Shown piece after piece: positions 60,115 through 64,000 of a stretch of 64,000 nt of DNA. Source of the DNA: Gemmatimonas sp. Its GTDB lineage: Bacteria > Gemmatimonadota > Gemmatimonadetes > Gemmatimonadales > Gemmatimonadaceae. Both the position numbers and the translations under genes were made by a program. Below the pieces are notes generated by a model. It did not search any database. It had not been told where the DNA came from and saw nothing but the letters and a program-made list of their open reading frames with translations. The DNA is taken from positions 15,451 to 79,450 of the forward strand of contig NZ_JANPLK010000044.1 in NCBI RefSeq assembly GCF_031426495.1, read 5' to 3'. Positions within the stretch are counted from its first letter, which is position 1; each line of letters opens with the position of its first letter.

Positions 60115-62271
60115 ATGCGCATCATGCTCCGCTCCGTCCTTGCGGCGACTCTGCTGCTCGCGCCGTCGGTTTCCCCGGCGCAGCCCTCCACCTGGAAGCA
60201 GCAGGCCGACCGCGTCACCATCATGCGTGACCAGTACGGCATCGCCCACGTGTACGGCAAGTCCGACGCCGATGCCGTGTTCGGCATGGTCTACGCGCAA
60301 GCGGAAGACGACTTCAATCGCGTGGAGACGAATTACATCACCGCGATGGGCCGCACGTCGGAAGTGGAAGGCGAGGGCGCGCTGTGGCGCGACCTGCGCA
60401 TGAAGCTCTTCATCGACACGCTCGACATGAAGGCGAAGTACGCTGAGAGCCCGGCATGGCTCAAGACGCTGATGAACAGCTTCGCCGATGGGCTGAACTA
60501 CTATCTCGCCACGCACCCGCAGGTGAAGCCGAAGCTGCTCACGAAGTTTGAGCCGTGGATGGCTCTGACCTTCACCGAAGGCAGCATCGGCGGTGACATC
60601 GCGGGCGTGAACGTGGGCGGCATCGAGCAGTTCTACGCGCCGCGTATGGGCATGGCACCGACGGCACCGTCGCGTGAGGAACTCGACGCGGAGTTCGAGC
60701 CGCGTGAGCCCACCGGATCGAACGGCTTCGCGATCGCGCCGAAGAACACTGCCAACGGGCATGCGCTGCTGCTGATCAATCCGCACACGGATCACTACTT
60801 CCGTCCGGAGATTCACGTCAACAGCGAGGAAGGACTCAAGGCCTACGGTGCGGTGACGTGGGGACAGTTCTTCATCTACCAGGGGTTCAACGACAAGAAC
60901 GGCTGGATGCACACTACCGGCGGCGGTGATGTGGCCGACGAGTATCAGCTCACGGTCACCGAGCGGGACGGCAAGGTGTTCTATCAGTACGCCGGCGGTG
61001 AGCGCGAGATGCAGGCCAAGCGCATCGTGTTGCCGTACAAGACGTCGGCCGGCCGGCAGCGGAAGACGGTCACGGCGTACTTCAGCCATCAGGGGCCGAT
61101 CATCCGCAACGACAACGGCAAGTGGGTGGCTGTGCGTCTCATGCAGGAGCCGATCAAGGCGTTGATGCAGTCGTTCGGTCGCACGAAAACGAGTGATTTC
61201 GCGAGCTATAAGCGGGTGATGGAGCTGCGCACCAACTCGTCGAACAACACCGTGTACGCCGACGCGAGTGGCACGATTGCCTTCGTGAACGGTGACTTCA
61301 TCCCGAAGCGCAATCCGAAGTTCGACTACACGCGCCCGGTCGACGGCGGCACGCCGGACACCGAGTGGCAGGGCCTGCATTCGCTCGATGAAACGATCCT
61401 CGTCGCGAATCCGGCGAACGGCTGGCTGATGAACACCAACAACTGGCCGTTCACGGTGGCCGGCCCGAACAGCCCGAAGATCGGTAACTATCCGAAGTAC
61501 ATGTCGCAGTATCAGGAGGAGAATGCGCGTGGCATTCACGCCATCCGTATGCTGAACGGCCGCACCGATTTTACGGTCGACAAGCTGATCGCGGCCGCAT
61601 ACGACAGTTATCTGCCGGCCTTCGAGCAGATCATTCCGCCACTCGTCGGCGCATGGGATGCGCTGCCCGGTTCCGACACGGTGCGCATCAAGCTCGCCGA
61701 CCAGATCGCGGTGCTGCGCAGCTGGGACTATCGCTTCGGGCTCACGTCGGTGGCGATGTCGTTGGCGAATGCCTATGGCGAGGAACTCGCGCGCGTCACG
61801 CGTGGCAATCGTGCGGCGGCACGCGACAACGCCGTGATGCTGAGCGCGCTCGCGCGCAGCGCCGACAAGCTGGGCAGCGACTTCGGCACCTGGAAGACGC
61901 CATGGGGCGAGATCAACCGCTTCCAGCGCCTCGATGGCCGCATCGCGGCCGTGTACGACGATGCGAAACCCAGCATTCCGGTGCCGTTCACATCGTCGAA
62001 CTGGGGCTCGTTGGCGGCGTTCTCGCAGAACGGTGTGCGCACGACGAAGCGCATCTACGGGAATCGCGGCAACAGCTTCATTGCGGCCGTCGAATTCGGC
62101 CCGCGCATCGTGGCCAAGACCTCGCTCGCCGGCGGGGTGAGTGGCGACCCCGCGTCGCCGTATTTCATGAACCAGGCCGAGGACTACGCGAAGGGGCAGT
62201 TCAAAGTGGTGAACTACTATCGCGAGGACGTGGAGAAGCACGCCAAGCGCACGTACCACCCGGGTCAGTGA
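60115..62271 (+). CDS. Secreted penicillin-acylase-family N-terminal-nucleophile hydrolase
   Basis: A 718-residue proenzyme of the penicillin G acylase/acyl-homoserine-lactone acylase group. Signal peptide about 1-22 (LLLAPSVSPAQP). The family start is RVTIMRDQYGIAHVYGKSDADAVFGMVYAQAEDD. The predicted self-cleavage site gives Ser202 as nucleophile (PTGSNGFAIAP), with HALLLINPH as the following strand; the pro-peptide would lie before it. Family members hydrolyse amides such as penicillins or AHL signals; the substrate cannot be chosen here. Its TGA overlaps the GTG of the next gene. Confidence 0.9.
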   Translation: MRIMLRSVLAATLLLAPSVSPAQPSTWKQQADRVTIMRDQYGIAHVYGKSDADAVFGMVYAQAEDDFNRVETNYITAMGRTSEVEGEGALWRDLRMKLFIDTLDMKAKYAESPAWLKTLMNSFADGLNYYLATHPQVKPKLLTKFEPWMALTFTEGSIGGDIAGVNVGGIEQFYAPRMGMAPTAPSREELDAEFEPREPTGSNGFAIAPKNTANGHALLLINPHTDHYFRPEIHVNSEEGLKAYGAVTWGQFFIYQGFNDKNGWMHTTGGGDVADEYQLTVTERDGKVFYQYAGGEREMQAKRIVLPYKTSAGRQRKTVTAYFSHQGPIIRNDNGKWVAVRLMQEPIKALMQSFGRTKTSDFASYKRVMELRTNSSNNTVYADASGTIAFVNGDFIPKRNPKFDYTRPVDGGTPDTEWQGLHSLDETILVANPANGWLMNTNNWPFTVAGPNSPKIGNYPKYMSQYQEENARGIHAIRMLNGRTDFTVDKLIAAAYDSYLPAFEQIIPPLVGAWDALPGSDTVRIKLADQIAVLRSWDYRFGLTSVAMSLANAYGEELARVTRGNRAAARDNAVMLSALARSADKLGSDFGTWKTPWGEINRFQRLDGRIAAVYDDAKPSIPVPFTSSNWGSLAAFSQNGVRTTKRIYGNRGNSFIAAVEFGPRIVAKTSLAGGVSGDPASPYFMNQAEDYAKGQFKVVNYYREDVEKHAKRTYHPGQ

Positions 62272-63155
62272 GCGCGGTGACCGACGGATCGATGCGCCCC
62301 GCCGCTGCGAGCCTCGCTGCGGCGATCGACTTCGGGGCCAGCAACACCGACGTCGTGGTGCGCGATGGCAGCGCGACGCGGCACTGGACCCTGCCCAGCG
62401 AAGGACAGCCCGACGAGGCGCGGGTCCGGCGCGTACTCGACGCCGGTGGTGTGTTACCGCGCGACCTCGAGTGGATCGCGGTGACCGGCGGCAATCGCGC
62501 ACTGCTCCCCCAGTCCATCGACGAGCGGATGTTGCATCGCGTGGACGAAGTGAAGGCGATCGGTCGCGGCGGTCTGGCCTTGGCCAATCTCGAATCGGCT
62601 CTGGTCACGAGCGCCGGTTCTGGCACGGCGTGCGTCGCCGCCACGATGAACGGTGCGCACCATGTGACCGGCACCGGCGTGGGAGGTGGCACGCTGGTCG
62701 GCCTCGGACGTCTGCTGTTGGGCACGGTCGATCCACGCGAGATCGATGCGCTGGCGCAGCGGGGGTCCGACACGACGCACAATCTCACGATTTCCGAAGT
62801 GCTGGGTGGCGCGATCGGCAGTCTACCGCCGGAGACCACGGCAGTGAACTTCGGCCGCGTGGCCCGTCATCCGGTGGACGCGTCGCGCGAAGACACGGCG
62901 GCGGCGCTGGTGAACATGGTGGGGCAGGTGATCGCCGTGATCGCGATCAATGCGGCCCGCGCACAGCAGCTGCCGCACGTGGTGATCGTGGGTCACTTGG
63001 CGGATCTCAAGAGCATCCGTCGCACCTTCGGCCTGGTGGCCAAGTTCTACGGCGCCACGATTCTCACACCGGAAGCGGGCGGATCGGCGACGGCCCTCGG
63101 TGCACTACTGACGACAGAGATGGTCGAGCGCGACTTTCGGCATGGAACCGGGTAA
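62268..63155 (+). CDS. coaW: Type II pantothenate kinase
   Basis: A 295-residue ASKHA-fold kinase of the Fumble (PF03630) type, phosphorylating pantothenate in the first step of coenzyme A synthesis. Landmarks: AAIDFGASNTDVVV (phosphate-1), TGTGVGGGTLVGLGRLLLG, DLTISEVLGG-like THNLTISEVLGGAIG, and VVIVGHLADLKSIRRTF near the end. The start is taken as a GTG at 62268 that overlaps the acylase stop (GTGA); an ATG at 62292 is the alternative. The 3' end overlaps the convergent adhesin-like gene by 51 bases. Confidence 0.85.
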   Translation: MSAVTDGSMRPAAASLAAAIDFGASNTDVVVRDGSATRHWTLPSEGQPDEARVRRVLDAGGVLPRDLEWIAVTGGNRALLPQSIDERMLHRVDEVKAIGRGGLALANLESALVTSAGSGTACVAATMNGAHHVTGTGVGGGTLVGLGRLLLGTVDPREIDALAQRGSDTTHNLTISEVLGGAIGSLPPETTAVNFGRVARHPVDASREDTAAALVNMVGQVIAVIAINAARAQQLPHVVIVGHLADLKSIRRTFGLVAKFYGATILTPEAGGSATALGALLTTEMVERDFRHGTG

Positions 63156-63515
63156 CGGCGTCGCGTACCCCGGGATGCCGACCTCCTTGTGCTGCGCCAC
63201 CTTCGTTCCCTTCGCGTCGCTGTAGTACCAGTTCTCCTTCACCGCGACGACTTGCTTCCGGCAGTCGAGCATGAGCAGCGTACGCGAGCTGTACCAGTTA
63301 CCGCCCGGCACCTTGGTCGGCTTGTGGAACTGCACCCGTAGCGCGGCGGTGATGATGCCGGCGTCGCGTTTCACTGACTTGGACTCGAGCAGCACCGTGC
63401 CGCCGTTGATCAGACCGATCGGCTTGGGTGACTGCGCCTGGGTCACGCGCGATGACAGCGCGATCACGGCGACCGACGACAGCGCAACGAAACGAAAGAG
63501 GTGGCGCAACGGCAT
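63105..63515 (-). CDS. Surface-adhesin-protein-E-like secreted protein
   Basis: A 136-residue exported protein. Signal peptide about 1-27 (MPLRHLFRFVALSSVAVIALSSRVTQAQ). The mature part matches the adhesin E pattern: beta strands ending with a Cys (TLLMLDCRKQVVAV), then ENWYYSDAKG and, at the end, a further Cys (DHLCRQ) that may form a disulfide with it. The function of this family in non-pathogens is unknown. Two in-frame ATGs, ten codons apart, are possible starts; I chose the inner one (63515) because it begins the signal peptide, the other being 63545. The end overlaps coaW by 51 bases on the opposite strand. Confidence 0.7.
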   Translation of the reverse strand: MPLRHLFRFVALSSVAVIALSSRVTQAQSPKPIGLINGGTVLLESKSVKRDAGIITAALRVQFHKPTKVPGGNWYSSRTLLMLDCRKQVVAVKENWYYSDAKGTKVAQHKEVGIPGYATPLPGSMPKVALDHLCRQ

Positions 63516-63563
63516 GCTCGGCGTGAAGGGAGTGTCCGAAGTCATGAAAACGAGTGCGTCCGC

Positions 63564-64000
63564 TCAGCTCGCGACGTGACGCTCTGCATCGAGCAAGCGG
63601 CGGACGGTCTGCAAAAGTTCGGCGGTGGAGAAGGGCTTCGCGAGAAACGGGAGCTGGTACTCGGCCACATCGCGCACCAGTTCGTCGTCGTCCGGATAGC
63701 CACTGATGAATAGCACTTTCACCATCGTATAGCGCACGGCAATCTCGCGTGCGAGATCGGCGCCGGACATCCCGGGCATCACCACGTCGGTGATCACCAA
63801 GTCGTAGGGAAGCGCGGCGCTGGCGAGTGCATCGAGTCCCGCCTGTCCGTCTCCGGCGCGCGCCACCACATAACTGGCCCTTGCGAGCATGCGCATCGTG
63901 GCCGACGCGACGGCATCGTCGTCTTCGACCAGCAGAATCCGCTCGCCGCCGCCCGCAACGGCGGGGGGCGCGATCAAGGGGTCAGAGTCGTTGATCGAGG
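63564..64000 (-). CDS. C-terminal receiver domain, probably hybrid histidine kinase (partial)
   Basis: The last 145 residues of a protein cut by the right edge. A linker rich in Ala, Pro and Gly (DPLIAPPAVAGGG) leads into a receiver domain: acidic pair in ILLVEDDDA, phosphoacceptor Asp in LVITDVVMPGMSG, conserved Ser in VLFISGYP and Lys in AKPFST. The frame is open to the edge with no ATG or ribosome-binding site before the domain, so it is more likely the tail of a hybrid sensor kinase than a single-domain regulator. Receiver domains in this place accept phosphate from the kinase's own His. Confidence 0.75.
   Translation of the reverse strand, partial: SINDSDPLIAPPAVAGGGERILLVEDDDAVASATMRMLARASYVVARAGDGQAGLDALASAALPYDLVITDVVMPGMSGADLAREIAVRYTMVKVLFISGYPDDDELVRDVAEYQLPFLAKPFSTAELLQTVRRLLDAERHVAS

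Noticed and set aside
59944..62502. Open frame of about 850 codons on the minus strand opposite the penicillin-acylase gene
   Set aside because: It lies wholly antisense to a gene with clear family motifs, has an Arg/His-rich composition typical of shadow frames in GC-rich DNA, and matches no family.
1..64000. tRNA, rRNA, prophage, insertion-sequence transposase or integrase genes
   Set aside because: None was recognised on reading both strands; a tRNA scan would be needed to exclude a missed tRNA.

Overview
The window is a 64-kb piece of a GC-rich (roughly two-thirds G+C by eye), densely coded bacterial chromosome. No rRNA, tRNA, phage, insertion-sequence or CRISPR genes were recognised. 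Many genes encode secreted amidohydrolases, metalloproteases, acylases, serine hydrolases, a TonB-dependent receptor and a secreted PQQ/heme dehydrogenase. Together with RecBCD and the general style of the proteins, this suggests a Gram-negative heterotroph of the Gemmatimonadota, probably Gemmatimonas-like. That placement is inference from gene content, not from a marker gene.

Layout. 1-5.9 kb: a minus-strand operon for inorganic-carbon/anion uptake (SulP transporter, DabA, DabB, then a membrane protein cut by the window edge). 6.1-18.2 kb: a J-domain/zinc-ribbon/PilZ fusion behind an old-yellow-enzyme reductase, a secreted amidohydrolase, a Rieske oxygenase, a beta-propeller/phosphoesterase, a serine hydrolase, a PQQ dehydrogenase with heme c, and a BaiN-like flavoprotein. 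18.2-22.4 kb: an EVE-domain protein with a basic tail and a 1136-residue TolB-propeller/amidohydrolase. 22.5-31.9 kb: recC-recB-recD-rmuC with overlapping genes. 31.9-40.7 kb: small enzymes, a PIF1-like helicase, a CsbD protein, a DinB-fold protein, an M20 peptidase coupled to a FabH-like ketosynthase, and a lipase-like protein. 40.7-48.7 kb: a TonB receptor flanked by two copies of a palindromic repeat, a metzincin, and a small secreted protein bracketed by two hairpin repeat arrays, then a Nudix hydrolase and a zinc alcohol dehydrogenase. 48.9-50.1 kb: infA and a cold-shock protein. 50.4-57.7 kb: a membrane protein, a DUF1697-like protein, a chain of start/stop-overlapping small genes ending in a FAD oxidoreductase, and an esterase/NTF2-like pair. 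58-64 kb: a glycine-rich lipoprotein, group II truncated haemoglobin, RsmD-like methylase, penicillin-acylase-family enzyme, type II pantothenate kinase, an adhesin-E-like protein, and the C-terminal receiver domain of a protein cut by the window edge.

The non-coding DNA holds the least explained material. (i) Three long palindromic arrays of 16-bp units (about 46.3, 47.1 and 58.8 kb), each starting about 10-16 bp after a stop codon and able to fold into a hairpin of roughly 160-210 nt. (ii) Three copies of a ~150-bp palindromic element with perfect or near-perfect 20-bp inverted ends (18.2, 40.7, 43.5 kb). (iii) A recurring TANNNT-like hexamer 5-7 nt before the ATG of genes that lack a Shine-Dalgarno, which suggests widespread leaderless transcription. 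Among proteins, the J-domain/zinc-ribbon/PilZ fusion and the SulP-DabA-DabB operon are the most notable.
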